Source: Pseudonocardiaceae bacterium (lineage in GTDB: Bacteria > Actinomycetota > Actinomycetes > Mycobacteriales > Pseudonocardiaceae). From it: a stretch of 64,000 nt of DNA. This document shows, in pieces, positions 32,637 through 41,192 of this stretch. Position numbers and translations under genes: made by a program. The stretch's first letter is position 1. Each line of letters opens with the position of its first letter. A model generated the notes under the pieces. It made no database searches, was not told the origin of the DNA, and worked only from the letters and a program-made list of their open reading frames with translations. The stretch is taken from contig WHSZ01000017.1 in the NCBI GenBank assembly GCA_009379845.1, positions 26,260 to 90,259 of the forward strand, written 5' to 3'.

Positions 32637-33676
32637 CAGCTCGACGCCCGGATCTGCGGATTAAGGGCCGCATACACGACATCCGCGATCACGTTCATGG
32701 TCATGTAGAAGGCGGCGATGACCAGGACACACGCCGACAGCACCGGCAGGTCGTTGGCCGCGGCCGAATCCACGGCAAGCTTGCCGATGCCGGGGTAGCC
32801 GAACAGGATCTCGGTGACCGCCAGTCCGCCCACCATGTAGCCGAACTGGAGCATCACGACGGAGACCGTCGGCAGCATGGCGTTACGCAGAACGTGGCGG
32901 CGGATAACTGTTCGTCGTGGTAGTCCTTTAAGGAAAGCGGTCCGAGTGTAGTTCGTGTGCAGCACGTCGACCGTGCCCTCACGCGTCATCCGCGAGATGT
33001 ACCCGAACATGATGAGCATCACGGGGACCGCGGGCAGGGTGAGCTGGGTGACGATATCGCTTGGCGACAGCGATGGGACCGTCGACACGACCGGGAACCA
33101 TTGCAATCGCACCGCGAAGACCACGAGCAGCACGGTGCCGCTGACAAACTCGGGCATGGCGATCAGCGAGAAGCCTGCGATGGAGACAGCGCGATCACGC
33201 AATTTGCCCTCACCTAGGGCAGCGACGACACCAAGTAAGATCGAGATCACTACGACGATCACGAAGGCATAGGTTCCTAGGATCAATGAATTGACGAACC
33301 GCTCAAGCACCAGGGGGCGCACCGCTACAGACAGCGCGTGGGAGGATCCCCAGTCGCCGATGACGAAGCTGCTGATCCAGTTCCCGTAGCGCGCTATCAG
33401 TGGGTCGTTGGCGCCGAGTTGCTCGTTCAGTCGCGCGACCTGCTCAGCGGTCGCGTATGGACCAAGGATGGTCCTACCGATGTCACCGGGAAGGACTTGG
33501 CTGATCAGGAACACGATGACCGACACCAACAGCAGCGTGAACAGTGCGGCCGCGACGCGCCGACCGATGAGTCGGATCATTCGCCCATGTCTGCGCACGT
33601 GTTGCGCCGCACCAAAATCTGGACGTTCGTTGGCTTGCTCCGTGTCGACTTTTGGCTCGCTGCCTACGACTTCCAT
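32636..33676 (-). CDS. Peptide-type ABC transporter permease (DppB-like)
   Basis: 346 residues from the first Met. A second start at 33580 (M-I-R-L-I-G-R-R-V) would give the usual 314-residue DppB and avoids overlap with the binding-protein gene. The core has six membrane helices, the P-G-D-I-G-R-T-I-L-G-P-Y-A periplasmic loop, the R-T-A-F-L-K-G-L-P coupling segment and the G-Y-P-G-I-G-K-L motif typical of OppB/DppB. It pairs with the DppC-like permease. Confidence 0.92.
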   Translation of the reverse strand: MEVVGSEPKVDTEQANERPDFGAAQHVRRHGRMIRLIGRRVAAALFTLLLVSVIVFLISQVLPGDIGRTILGPYATAEQVARLNEQLGANDPLIARYGNWISSFVIGDWGSSHALSVAVRPLVLERFVNSLILGTYAFVIVVVISILLGVVAALGEGKLRDRAVSIAGFSLIAMPEFVSGTVLLVVFAVRLQWFPVVSTVPSLSPSDIVTQLTLPAVPVMLIMFGYISRMTREGTVDVLHTNYTRTAFLKGLPRRTVIRRHVLRNAMLPTVSVVMLQFGYMVGGLAVTEILFGYPGIGKLAVDSAAANDLPVLSACVLVIAAFYMTMNVIADVVYAALNPQIRASS

Positions 33677-35322
33677 AGCTTGCTGACTTCCAGATGGGAC
33701 ACCGGGCCGGACGCGATCCCATGAACGTTTGTTCGCTTGGCGCGAAGCTGCTTGACCCAGTACGCGATGATCGCTGGGGTCTCCTCGTTCTGGATCGTTG
33801 CCGCCTCAGCTGCGATCCGACGCTGCGACTGTAGGTCCACCGTGCCCGCTAGGTCCGCCATCAGGCGAGTAAAGGTCTCGTCGCTCCATTGCGAGGAGTT
33901 CCACACGCCACGGCTCGTGAGGGCCGGGGCGATCAGCTGGACCGCCGTGCCCCGCTCTCCCCATCCGGTCAGTCCAAATGGAACAGTGAGCCACGGTTGA
34001 CCGCTGTCAGCGGAGCCGTAGTACTGTGCCTGTGGCATCGTCTTGACGTTGATCCGAATGTTCGCCCCCTTGGCCTGCTGGCCAAGGCTCACCCCGTATG
34101 CGGGCTCTTCCAGGTAGTCCTCGCAAGTCAGCGCGACGTCTATGCCGTTGGGGTGACCGGCGTCCCGGAGCAGGGATTTAGCCTTCGCATAATCTTGCGT
34201 GCGCTGCGCGATGTTCTCGATGGCCCGGTCGGAGACCGGAAATATCGGTGCGAATCCATGATCGTTGCCCGGTTTCGCTCGGCCACCGAACAAACCATCG
34301 ATGAGGGCTTGACGGTCCAGTGAATAGGCCACGGCCTGCCGTACACGCTTGTCATCGAATGGTGGCTTGTCCACACGCATATGAACTGCCCGGTATTCAC
34401 TCGAGTCGTTCTCGTACACGAAAATATTCGGGTCACCGAAGAGCGCTTCAGATCCCTGGTAGGGCGTGTTCGCATAGAGATCGACCTCTCCCGCCTGGAT
34501 CGCGAGTACGGCCGAAGCAGTATCGTTAAAATACTGCACGACGACTTTATCGAGATACGGGAGCTTGGGATGCCAGTAGTCCGGGTTCCGGACGAATTCC
34601 GCTCGCACCTTCGGGTGCACGTTCGAGAGGATGTATGGGCCGGTGCCAACACCACCCTTGTCGAATTCGCCGATTTCGTAATCCTTCGGAAGGATAACCG
34701 TGTTGTAGTTGAATGCCGACACTGCATATGGAAAGTCGGCGAACGGCCGTTCGAGGTTGAACCGCACTGTTCGTGCGTCGACCTTCTCGACACCCTGATC
34801 GGTCAGAATTCCGTCGAAATTGGTCAGCGCCGGGGAATTGGACGCCGGGTTGGCAAGCCGGGCGATCGACGCGACCACGTCGTCGACGGTCATCGGACGG
34901 CCGTCGTGGAACTTCACACCCTGCCGGATCGTGAACTCCCAGGCATCCGGCCGTTCTGGGTTTACCGCGCGCCACTTGGTGGAGAGCGCCGGCTTGAGTA
35001 CGTAGTCGGAATCGGGATAGGCGAGGTACTCGGCAGCGACCGGCACGGTCATATTGGCGCCGATGTTGTCCATTTGAACCGGATCGACCGCGGCGGTGGG
35101 TGGCGGAAGGGCGATTCTCGCTGTTCCACCGCGCCGCGGCGGACCCACGTCGTTATCCGGGTCGGTGCGCCCGCGCTCGGTCGCGGCCGGCCCGCAGCCC
35201 GACAAGATCAGATTCATGGAAGCCAACGACAGGCCGGCGACGCTTGCGCGCCTCATGAACGTCCTTCGCGTCAAACGGTTCGCGCGGATCTCTTCTAGCA
35301 AGTGGTACTGGTAGTCATCCAT
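33664..35322 (-). CDS. Family 5 peptide/nickel-type ABC binding protein, Tat lipoprotein
   Basis: 552 residues. The N-terminus has a twin-arginine signal (L-T-R-R-T-F-M-R-R) ahead of a hydrophobic stretch and a lipobox L-S-G-C, so it is probably exported folded and anchored as a lipoprotein. The mature protein has the SBP_bac_5 order: W-E-F-T-I-R-Q-G-V-K-F-H-D-G-R-P, G-T-G-P-Y-I-L, V-R-Q-A-V-A-Y-S-L-D-R-Q-A-L. It heads the importer operon, whose last two genes are the MurD-like ligase and the MBL hydrolase, so its ligand is presumably their substrate or a precursor. The ligand class (peptide, betaine, glycoside or other) is not readable. Confidence 0.92.
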   Translation of the reverse strand: MDDYQYHLLEEIRANRLTRRTFMRRASVAGLSLASMNLILSGCGPAATERGRTDPDNDVGPPRRGGTARIALPPPTAAVDPVQMDNIGANMTVPVAAEYLAYPDSDYVLKPALSTKWRAVNPERPDAWEFTIRQGVKFHDGRPMTVDDVVASIARLANPASNSPALTNFDGILTDQGVEKVDARTVRFNLERPFADFPYAVSAFNYNTVILPKDYEIGEFDKGGVGTGPYILSNVHPKVRAEFVRNPDYWHPKLPYLDKVVVQYFNDTASAVLAIQAGEVDLYANTPYQGSEALFGDPNIFVYENDSSEYRAVHMRVDKPPFDDKRVRQAVAYSLDRQALIDGLFGGRAKPGNDHGFAPIFPVSDRAIENIAQRTQDYAKAKSLLRDAGHPNGIDVALTCEDYLEEPAYGVSLGQQAKGANIRINVKTMPQAQYYGSADSGQPWLTVPFGLTGWGERGTAVQLIAPALTSRGVWNSSQWSDETFTRLMADLAGTVDLQSQRRIAAEAATIQNEETPAIIAYWVKQLRAKRTNVHGIASGPVSHLEVSKLWKS

Positions 35323-35358
35323 CCCGCACCTTCCCTCAACAGTCCCCGAGCCCGCCCG

Positions 35359-36807
35359 CTACGGATCACCCGCCCACGACTCGGTGCTTCGTTGCCTGTC
35401 TCGATCAGACCGGCTCCCGTGCTCGGCAAGCTGGCGTTCGACTTTCGCGGCGGCCTCGCGACCGGTCAGGACCGCCGAATCGGCGAACCAGGCGCCCAAG
35501 TAATCCCCCGCGAGTGAGATGCGCCCCAGGTCGCGATCGAGCGCGGACTGAAGCGCCGCACGACCGGAATGCGCATAGGAGGTGGCGTACTCCCAACACT
35601 GCAGGTCGACCTCCTCCACGAGCCCGATCAGCTCGGGAAAAATGTCATACAGATCCCGCAGGAACAGGTCACGTATGTCAGCATTCGAGCGGTCCATCAG
35701 CCCTCGCCCGAGGGGACCACTGGCATAGACCATGAGGCTGCCGCCCGCGCGCCTGCTGCGCTCGCGCGATCGCAGGACGTTTGCCTGATTGAAGAACATA
35801 TTGAACGATTTGCCTGGCACGACCGCCGAGTAGAGTCCATCCCACGGCATCGGTCGCCGCTCGCGGGTCAGCATCGCCATCACAATCGACGGTCCGAATT
35901 GGATGCTCCGCAATGCTCCTGCGGTGTCTTTAGGCAGCCCCTGAACGAGGCGCGCGGTTACGTGCGGCGGCGTGGTCACGATCGCATGGTGGGCACGTAC
36001 TTGCTGCGGGCCGTCGCCGTCGACATAGGCGACCGTGACGCCGCCGTGGTCCGCCGCGACCGAGCTCACCTCGGCCTTGGTTGTCACCGAGCACGTCAAC
36101 TGTCCAGCGAGCGCCTCGATGATTCGACCTGAGCCGCCGGCCACATTGCGCCCGAGGGCTCGATCCTTGGTGAGTACGAGTGCGAGCGCAGACATCGCGG
36201 CACCAGCACTCAGCTCCTCCGGATCGGCTTGGGCGCGATTAGCGATCGCCCGATAGATGTGGTCCAGCTCGCGGGGGAGCGGTCCGAGTAGTTCCGCGAA
36301 CGTCCGGTCGTCCATGAATGCGTGCAGCGCCCGATTGACTTCAGACGGTGGGCGGTTCTTCAGACTCGTTGTGAAGCGCTGATACTCGCGGCTGTGCCAG
36401 AGGATCTTCAGCCCTGACCGCACGAACGCGATGCGCGCTCGAAGCGGCAACGGCGCCGTGCGAAGGATGGTCGTGGGCCCTCCGCCGGTGACGAGCCGCC
36501 GAGGAAAGGCCATCGCGGTAAAGCTTCCCTCGACCGGGAGGGTTTCGATGCCACAGCTGTCGATCAGACTCCCTACCGGACTCGCTGGCCCGCCGAAGAG
36601 GTGCGCGCCATAGTTCAGCCAGTACGGCGCACGGTCGTCGGAGCGAATCCGGCCCCCTAGCCGATCGTCGGCTTCGAGCACCAACACATCACGGGAGCCC
36701 AGCGACCGCGCGGCGGTCAGCCCGGCCAAACCGCCGCCTATGACGACCACGTCCCTGACGGTGGTCCTCCGGGCCGGCATCGGTCCATCCGAGGTCGAAA
36801 TAGGCAT
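35359..36807 (-). CDS. FAD-dependent amine oxidase/protoporphyrinogen-oxidase-like oxidoreductase
   Basis: 482 residues from Met at 36807; a Met at 36780 is also possible. The N-terminal FAD motif V-V-V-I-G-G-G-L-A-G-L-T-A-A followed by V-L-E-A-D-D-R-L-G-G-R-I-R is diagnostic of the flavin amine oxidase superfamily. The C-terminal L-A-G-D-Y-L-G-A-W-F completes the FAD site. Members oxidise amines, amino acids, carotenoids or porphyrinogens. It ends 36 nt before the importer's binding-protein gene on the same strand and may be the first gene of the whole operon. With a BHMT-like gene nearby, an N-methylated amine substrate is one possibility. Confidence 0.88.
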   Translation of the reverse strand: MPISTSDGPMPARRTTVRDVVVIGGGLAGLTAARSLGSRDVLVLEADDRLGGRIRSDDRAPYWLNYGAHLFGGPASPVGSLIDSCGIETLPVEGSFTAMAFPRRLVTGGGPTTILRTAPLPLRARIAFVRSGLKILWHSREYQRFTTSLKNRPPSEVNRALHAFMDDRTFAELLGPLPRELDHIYRAIANRAQADPEELSAGAAMSALALVLTKDRALGRNVAGGSGRIIEALAGQLTCSVTTKAEVSSVAADHGGVTVAYVDGDGPQQVRAHHAIVTTPPHVTARLVQGLPKDTAGALRSIQFGPSIVMAMLTRERRPMPWDGLYSAVVPGKSFNMFFNQANVLRSRERSRRAGGSLMVYASGPLGRGLMDRSNADIRDLFLRDLYDIFPELIGLVEEVDLQCWEYATSYAHSGRAALQSALDRDLGRISLAGDYLGAWFADSAVLTGREAAAKVERQLAEHGSRSDRDRQRSTESWAGDP

Positions 36808-36965
36808 CGCAGAAGTGTACCCCCGGAAGGGAGTTACAGTCACTAGATGACATTCAAAAGTACGCACCCCGGATCACGCGCAGCGAAAAGCAGCGGGCGC
36901 CTCCGCTGCCTTCTGCCGCGACGCGTGCGCGCGTCGCCACGACGAGTCGCTACGATCGCCGTGCG

Positions 36966-37784
36966 ATGAACAAGCAGCTCGCCGACCAATTGCGGACACT
37001 GGGCCTGACAAGCAACGAAACAAAGGCGTATCTGGCGTTGCTCACCCATGGCCCGGCAACCGCCGCCGAAGTGGCGGATGCCGCAGAGATCAGTCGTCCG
37101 AAGGTCTACGGGACGCTGAAGTCTCTCGTCCAGATGGGCTTCTGCCTGCCAACGGGAGACTCGGTTGCCCGCTTCCAGCCCATGCCGCCAGAGTTGGCTC
37201 TCAATGAATGGATCACTCGGCGCACCCAGGAGCGGCGTGCCCAAACTCGGCGCGAAGAGCAGGCCGCCGACGAGGTGCTTCGCATGCTGCCCCGGGTCGA
37301 CGCGCCAGACAACCGTGAAGAAGGCTTCATGGAGGTGGGTGTCGGCGTGCAGAAAACCATGGACATGTTCGGTGATCTTGCCGAACGCGCTGAGTTCCAG
37401 CTCGATATCGTGCTGATCCTGCCGCAAATCCTGCCGCGCGAGGCCTGGAACCAGTACGAGCTGCAGGCTATTGGCCGGGGCGTGGACGTCCGCGTGCTGT
37501 ATGAGCGCAACGCGATCTCCGAAGGAGCACCGCATCTGCCGATCCACGATGCTGGCGGCCTGATCCGAGTGGCGGACAACCCACCGCTACGACTCGCGCT
37601 GCGCGACCGCGGACGGGAGGGGATCGTGTCGCTCGTCGAGGCGGCCGGCGACACACTCGTCGCAACAAGCGTGGCGATTCGCCACCCGGAACTCGCGGCT
37701 CCGTTCCAGATCCTTTTTAACCGCCAATGGCGGCAGGCTCAAAGCGTCGAGAACCTCGAGACCGACAGCTCCCCACCTACGTGA
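36966..37784 (+). CDS. TrmB-like transcriptional regulator
   Basis: 272 residues. The N-terminal winged helix (L-G-L-T-S-N-E-T-K-A-Y-L-A-L-L-T-H-G-P-A-T-A-A-E-V, then I-S-R-P-K-V-Y-G-T-L) is the TrmB pattern best known from archaea and also found in actinobacteria. A coiled segment (about 80-105, rich in Arg and Glu) and a phospholipase-D-like ligand domain with V-D-V-R-V-L-Y-E follow. It is divergent from the FAD oxidase gene (158 bp between starts) and converges with the BHMT-like gene. It may act with IclR on the same gene block. Confidence 0.82.
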   Translation: MNKQLADQLRTLGLTSNETKAYLALLTHGPATAAEVADAAEISRPKVYGTLKSLVQMGFCLPTGDSVARFQPMPPELALNEWITRRTQERRAQTRREEQAADEVLRMLPRVDAPDNREEGFMEVGVGVQKTMDMFGDLAERAEFQLDIVLILPQILPREAWNQYELQAIGRGVDVRVLYERNAISEGAPHLPIHDAGGLIRVADNPPLRLALRDRGREGIVSLVEAAGDTLVATSVAIRHPELAAPFQILFNRQWRQAQSVENLETDSSPPT

Positions 37785-37798
37785 ACGGACGGCACAAC

Positions 37799-38866
37799 CT
37801 AGACCTCGCTGGCGTCGAGGCTCGCCGCACGGCCTACCGACTCCGCGCTACCGAGAAACGCGTGCTTCGACAGGTCCGCCGAGTAGCGGCTTGCTTCAGG
37901 GCGCCGGCCGATCGCTTCCGCGAGGCTCCGCACGTGGTGGGGGGCGGCACCGCAGCAGAGCCCGATGTAGTCGACTCCGAGATCGTGCGCCTGCCGGGCG
38001 AATTCGGCTACCTCGTAGCGGTCGCAGGTGAACGGGTCCAGTGCGGTGGGGAAGGGCCGGCCCTGCGGTACCAGGTCCGGCCTGGAGGCCTCGAGCGAGA
38101 CAAAGCTCGGGTGCTCGGGCGTCGTGCGATACACCACCGGCAAAGCGGCGACGTGACAATCGACCGCCTCGCGGATATCCGCCAGTAGAGGGAGCATCGT
38201 CGTAGGGCCGCGCAGGCAGTTGAGCCCGACGACGGCGGCTCCCGCGCCTTCGAGGTGGCGGCAGGCCTCCGCGGCCGATAACCCATCCAATGTGGTTGGC
38301 TGCTTGGTGATCGAGATCGTCACGACGGCGGGCAAACCCGCATCGGAGATCACCTCGGCGGCGATGCGCGCCTCCTCCGCCCACGCGAAGCTCTCGGCGA
38401 CCACGAGGTCCGCCCCGCCCTCAACGGCCCAGGCCACCTGCTCCTGGAACATCTCTCGCGCCGCGCCAGCAGCTGCCGCATCGCCGGGTTGAAAGACGTG
38501 GGTGTTACAGATATTCCCGGCCAGCAGGCCATCCGTCTCTTGCGCGACCCGAGAGGCGATCGACAGCGCCTCCAGGTTGAGCTGCGCAAGAGCATCCTCT
38601 CGGCCGACGACGCGAAGCTTGTCGCGGTGTGCGTAGAACGTCAGGGCCAACACCACGTCCGAGCCCGCGCGGGCGAACTCTCGGTGAAGCTCGAGAACCT
38701 TCGACGGATGCTCGAGCACGACCTCAGGAACAAACGCGCCCGCTTGCAGGTAGCCGCGGCGTTCCAACTCGAACAGGTATCCCTCGGCGCAGATGACGGG
38801 ATCGGCATCAAACCGCCGCTCTAGCCGGCTGGATCCAAACGACCTTCCTGGCGCCATCTGCCGCAC
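37799..38866 (-). CDS. Betaine-homocysteine S-methyltransferase-like enzyme
   Basis: 355 residues of the homocysteine S-methyltransferase family. It resembles BHMT closely in its first third (G-Y-L-F-E-L-E-R-R-G-Y, then L-H-R-E-F-A-R-A-G-S-D-V, then T-F-Y-A). The zinc ligands are all present: Cys in V-V-G-L-N-C-L and the pair in Y-I-G-L-C-C-G. BHMT moves a methyl group from glycine betaine to homocysteine. Other members use dimethylsulfoniopropionate, S-methylmethionine or proline betaine. The gene stands alone on the minus strand with a strong palindrome 16-32 bp upstream that matches the iclR promoter. Confidence 0.88.
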   Translation of the reverse strand: MRQMAPGRSFGSSRLERRFDADPVICAEGYLFELERRGYLQAGAFVPEVVLEHPSKVLELHREFARAGSDVVLALTFYAHRDKLRVVGREDALAQLNLEALSIASRVAQETDGLLAGNICNTHVFQPGDAAAAGAAREMFQEQVAWAVEGGADLVVAESFAWAEEARIAAEVISDAGLPAVVTISITKQPTTLDGLSAAEACRHLEGAGAAVVGLNCLRGPTTMLPLLADIREAVDCHVAALPVVYRTTPEHPSFVSLEASRPDLVPQGRPFPTALDPFTCDRYEVAEFARQAHDLGVDYIGLCCGAAPHHVRSLAEAIGRRPEASRYSADLSKHAFLGSAESVGRAASLDASEV

Positions 38867-38881
38867 CTTCCGATCGAGGTT

Positions 38882-38898
38882 AACCCATTCAGTGGGTT
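38882..38898. promoter_or_regulatory. Palindrome upstream of BHMT-like gene (shared with iclR promoter)
   Basis: AACCCA-TTCAG-TGGGTT is a perfect inverted repeat 16-32 bp upstream of the BHMT-like start. Eight bases (AGTGGGTT) are identical to the right arm of the palindrome at 26552-26567, and the left arm differs by one base. Position over the promoter suggests repression or activation by the IclR protein. Confidence 0.6.
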
Positions 38899-39213
38899 GT
38901 ACGAATTACTATATGGTTTTCGTGGCTTCCACGCAAACGTCGGAAGTGCACATCGGTTTGGCCTCGCATACGCCGCTTGGGAACCAGTTCTCGTGGCGTT
39001 CGAGGGGGCTTCGGTCGAGGTGGTCCGGATCGCCGAATACCTGGACGGTAGGGGAGATCGGGCGATCGTGAAGGGGCTAATCGGGAGGACATCCGGTCCG
39101 GCGATCCGTTCGATGAGGACGGTTACCGTGCCGTCGTCGTCCTCATCGAACACCGTGGGCTGATGACGCATTGGCCCGCGCCGAGGCGGTGCGCTTCACG
39201 TAACAGGGGCGGG
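38899..39213. other. 315-bp region with possible decayed minus-strand coding sequence
   Basis: No intact gene is convincing. On the minus strand, two stretches in different frames look protein-like. One is M-R-H-Q-P-T-V-F-D-E-D-D-D-G-T-V from 39171. The other, further on, contains R-H-E-N-W-F-P-S-G-V-C. Together they suggest a small gene broken by a frameshift, lying between the SDR and BHMT-like genes. This is weak evidence based on third-position bias and composition only. Confidence 0.25.
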
Positions 39214-39996
39214 CTAACGCTTATCCGGTACTCCGGCGTAGGTGTTCCACGTTGGCGCAACCAGCCATCCGCAGTCCACCGGCACGTTCACTCCCGTGAT
39301 CGCTGATGCGGAATCCGAGGCCAGGAAACATACCGCGTTGGCGACTTCGTCGGTTTCGACGAGTCGTCCCAGAGCGGTCTGGCTCGTCAGGTTCGCGACG
39401 TCTCGCTGGCCTTGGTCGATCTGGTCCTGAAGCAACGGCGTCAACGTGTATCCCGGTGCGACAGAGTTGGCCCTGACGCCAGAGCGGCCCCATTCGGTCG
39501 CCAGGTCCGCGGTTAGCGCGATCACCGCGGATTTCGCTGGAGTGTAGGCGTGCAGCGGCATCGAACGCATGCCAGCGATCGAGGCGATGGTGACGATCGC
39601 GCCGCTGCCTCTGAGCGCCATCCGCTTGCCGAACTCGACGGCGCACAGCCAGGTGCCGCGCAGGTCTACCCGCAGGACGTTGTCCCAATCGGTGATGCCG
39701 AGTTCCTCTGGGGACAGTGGCCGTTGGGTGATTCCGGCGGAGGTGACGAGGATGTCGACGGGGCCGACCTCGCGCTCGATGTGGTCCGCGACCGCGCCCA
39801 CTTGGTTCTCGTCGGTCACGTCGAGGGTGACGGCGTGGCCGGAGATTTCGTCGGCGACCGTTGTGGCCTGCTCGCTGTTGATGTCCGCAACGACAACCTT
39901 GGCTCCGCGGTCGGCGCAGTGTCGCGAGACCGCCGCACCGATACCGCTTGCGCCACCCGTCACCACGGCTACTCGGCCGGAAAGTTCCGCCCTCAT
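39214..39996 (-). CDS. SDR-family 3-oxoacyl-type/alcohol dehydrogenase
   Basis: 260 residues; start 39996 follows GGGAG. Complete classical SDR: T-G-G-A-S-G-I-G (13-20), V-A-D-I-N after strand 2 (NAD type), T-S-A-G-I, the catalytic Ser in I-A-S-I-A-G and Y-T-P-A-K. The C-terminal V-P-V-D-C-G-W-L replaces the usual V-D-G-G. It is the last of three minus-strand genes (alcohol dehydrogenase, acyl-CoA dehydrogenase, SDR) running from the promoter at 42252-42400. Confidence 0.9.
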   Translation of the reverse strand: MRAELSGRVAVVTGGASGIGAAVSRHCADRGAKVVVADINSEQATTVADEISGHAVTLDVTDENQVGAVADHIEREVGPVDILVTSAGITQRPLSPEELGITDWDNVLRVDLRGTWLCAVEFGKRMALRGSGAIVTIASIAGMRSMPLHAYTPAKSAVIALTADLATEWGRSGVRANSVAPGYTLTPLLQDQIDQGQRDVANLTSQTALGRLVETDEVANAVCFLASDSASAITGVNVPVDCGWLVAPTWNTYAGVPDKR

Positions 39997-40039
39997 CGAA
40001 AACTCCCTTTGCTCGGTCCCCGGTCTCGACGACGGAGAG

Positions 40040-41191
40040 TCAGCTATTGGTAAGCGATCTCGCGATGACGTTGCGCTGGATCTCGTTGGTGCCCTCGCCG
40101 ATTTCCAGGATCTTGGCGTCGGCATAGAAGCGGGAGATGTCTGATTCCCGGATGTAGCCGTAGCCGCCGTGGATCTGCACGCTCTGGCTGGCAACCCTGT
40201 TCGCCGCCTCAGAGGCGTAGAGCTTGGCCATTGCCGCTGCCTGGCTGTACGGCTTGCCGCTGTCGGCCAGCCAGGCGGCGCGGTAGACCAGCCAGCGTGC
40301 GGCTTCGACATCGGTGGCCATGTCGGCCAGTTTGTGTTCGACGGCTTGAAAGCCGTTCAGTGGCTTGCCGAACTGTTGTCGCTCGCCGGAGTATCGCACG
40401 GCGAGGTTGAGTGCTGCTCTGGCGAGTGAGAGTGCGAGTGCGGCCACGCTGATCCGGCCGGGATCGAGTACCTGCAGGAATTGCCGTAGGCCGTTGCCTT
40501 CCTCGCCAATCAGGTGATCATCTGGGATCCAGCAGTCGGTGAATACCAGCTCCCTGGTGTCCAGCGCGTGCCAGCCGAGTTTGCGCAGTGGTTCGCCCTT
40601 GCGGTAACCGTCCGTGCCTTCAGGTACGAAGAAGGTGCCGTAACGCTTGGTCCCGTCGGTGTTGGTTCCGGTCACCGCGAGCACTGTCACCCCAAGGCTC
40701 ATCCGCGTGCCGGCGTTGCTGATGAACATTTTGGTGCCGTTCAGCATCCAGCCTCCATCCACCTTGGACGCTTTTGTCCGGATGCTCGCCGCGTCGGACC
40801 CCGCGGTGGGTTCGGTCAGGCCGAATGCGCCGATGTTCTCACCGGTGGCAAGCGGAACCAGCCAGCATTGCTTCTGCTTGTGCGTGCCGTAGGTGGCAAG
40901 CGGCAATGATGCGATTGTGGTGTGCGCGTTCCAGCCGGAGGCCACCGACTGGTCGGCCGCGCCGATCTCCTCCATTGCCGCGACGTAGGCGACCATGCCG
41001 GCGCCCGAGCCGCCGTACTCGGGGTCGATCAGCATGCCCATGAGACCAAGTTCGCCCATCTTGCGAAAGACCTCGGCTGGGAAGTGTGAGCGCTCGGACC
41101 AGTCCGCCGCATGGGGAGCGATCTCGTTGGCTGCGAAGTCGCGGCACATCCGTTGCAGGGCGACCGTTTCCTCGTCCAGTTCGAAGTCCAA
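40040..41191 (-). CDS. Acyl-CoA dehydrogenase
   Basis: 383 residues with standard ACAD architecture: an N-terminal helical domain, a central sheet with F-G-L-T-E-P-T-A-G-S-D and the W-M-L-N-G-T-K-M-F-I-S-N segment, and a C-terminal four-helix domain with Q-I-H-G-G-Y-G-Y and E-G-T-N-E-I-Q-R. The catalytic Glu of the short/branched-chain group lies at the G-T-N-E site. It introduces a 2,3 double bond into an acyl-CoA and pairs naturally with the enoyl-CoA hydratase at 45215 under the same TetR operator. The substrate is likely short or branched. Confidence 0.93.
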   Translation of the reverse strand: MDFELDEETVALQRMCRDFAANEIAPHAADWSERSHFPAEVFRKMGELGLMGMLIDPEYGGSGAGMVAYVAAMEEIGAADQSVASGWNAHTTIASLPLATYGTHKQKQCWLVPLATGENIGAFGLTEPTAGSDAASIRTKASKVDGGWMLNGTKMFISNAGTRMSLGVTVLAVTGTNTDGTKRYGTFFVPEGTDGYRKGEPLRKLGWHALDTRELVFTDCWIPDDHLIGEEGNGLRQFLQVLDPGRISVAALALSLARAALNLAVRYSGERQQFGKPLNGFQAVEHKLADMATDVEAARWLVYRAAWLADSGKPYSQAAAMAKLYASEAANRVASQSVQIHGGYGYIRESDISRFYADAKILEIGEGTNEIQRNVIARSLTNS

Positions 41192-41192
41192 T

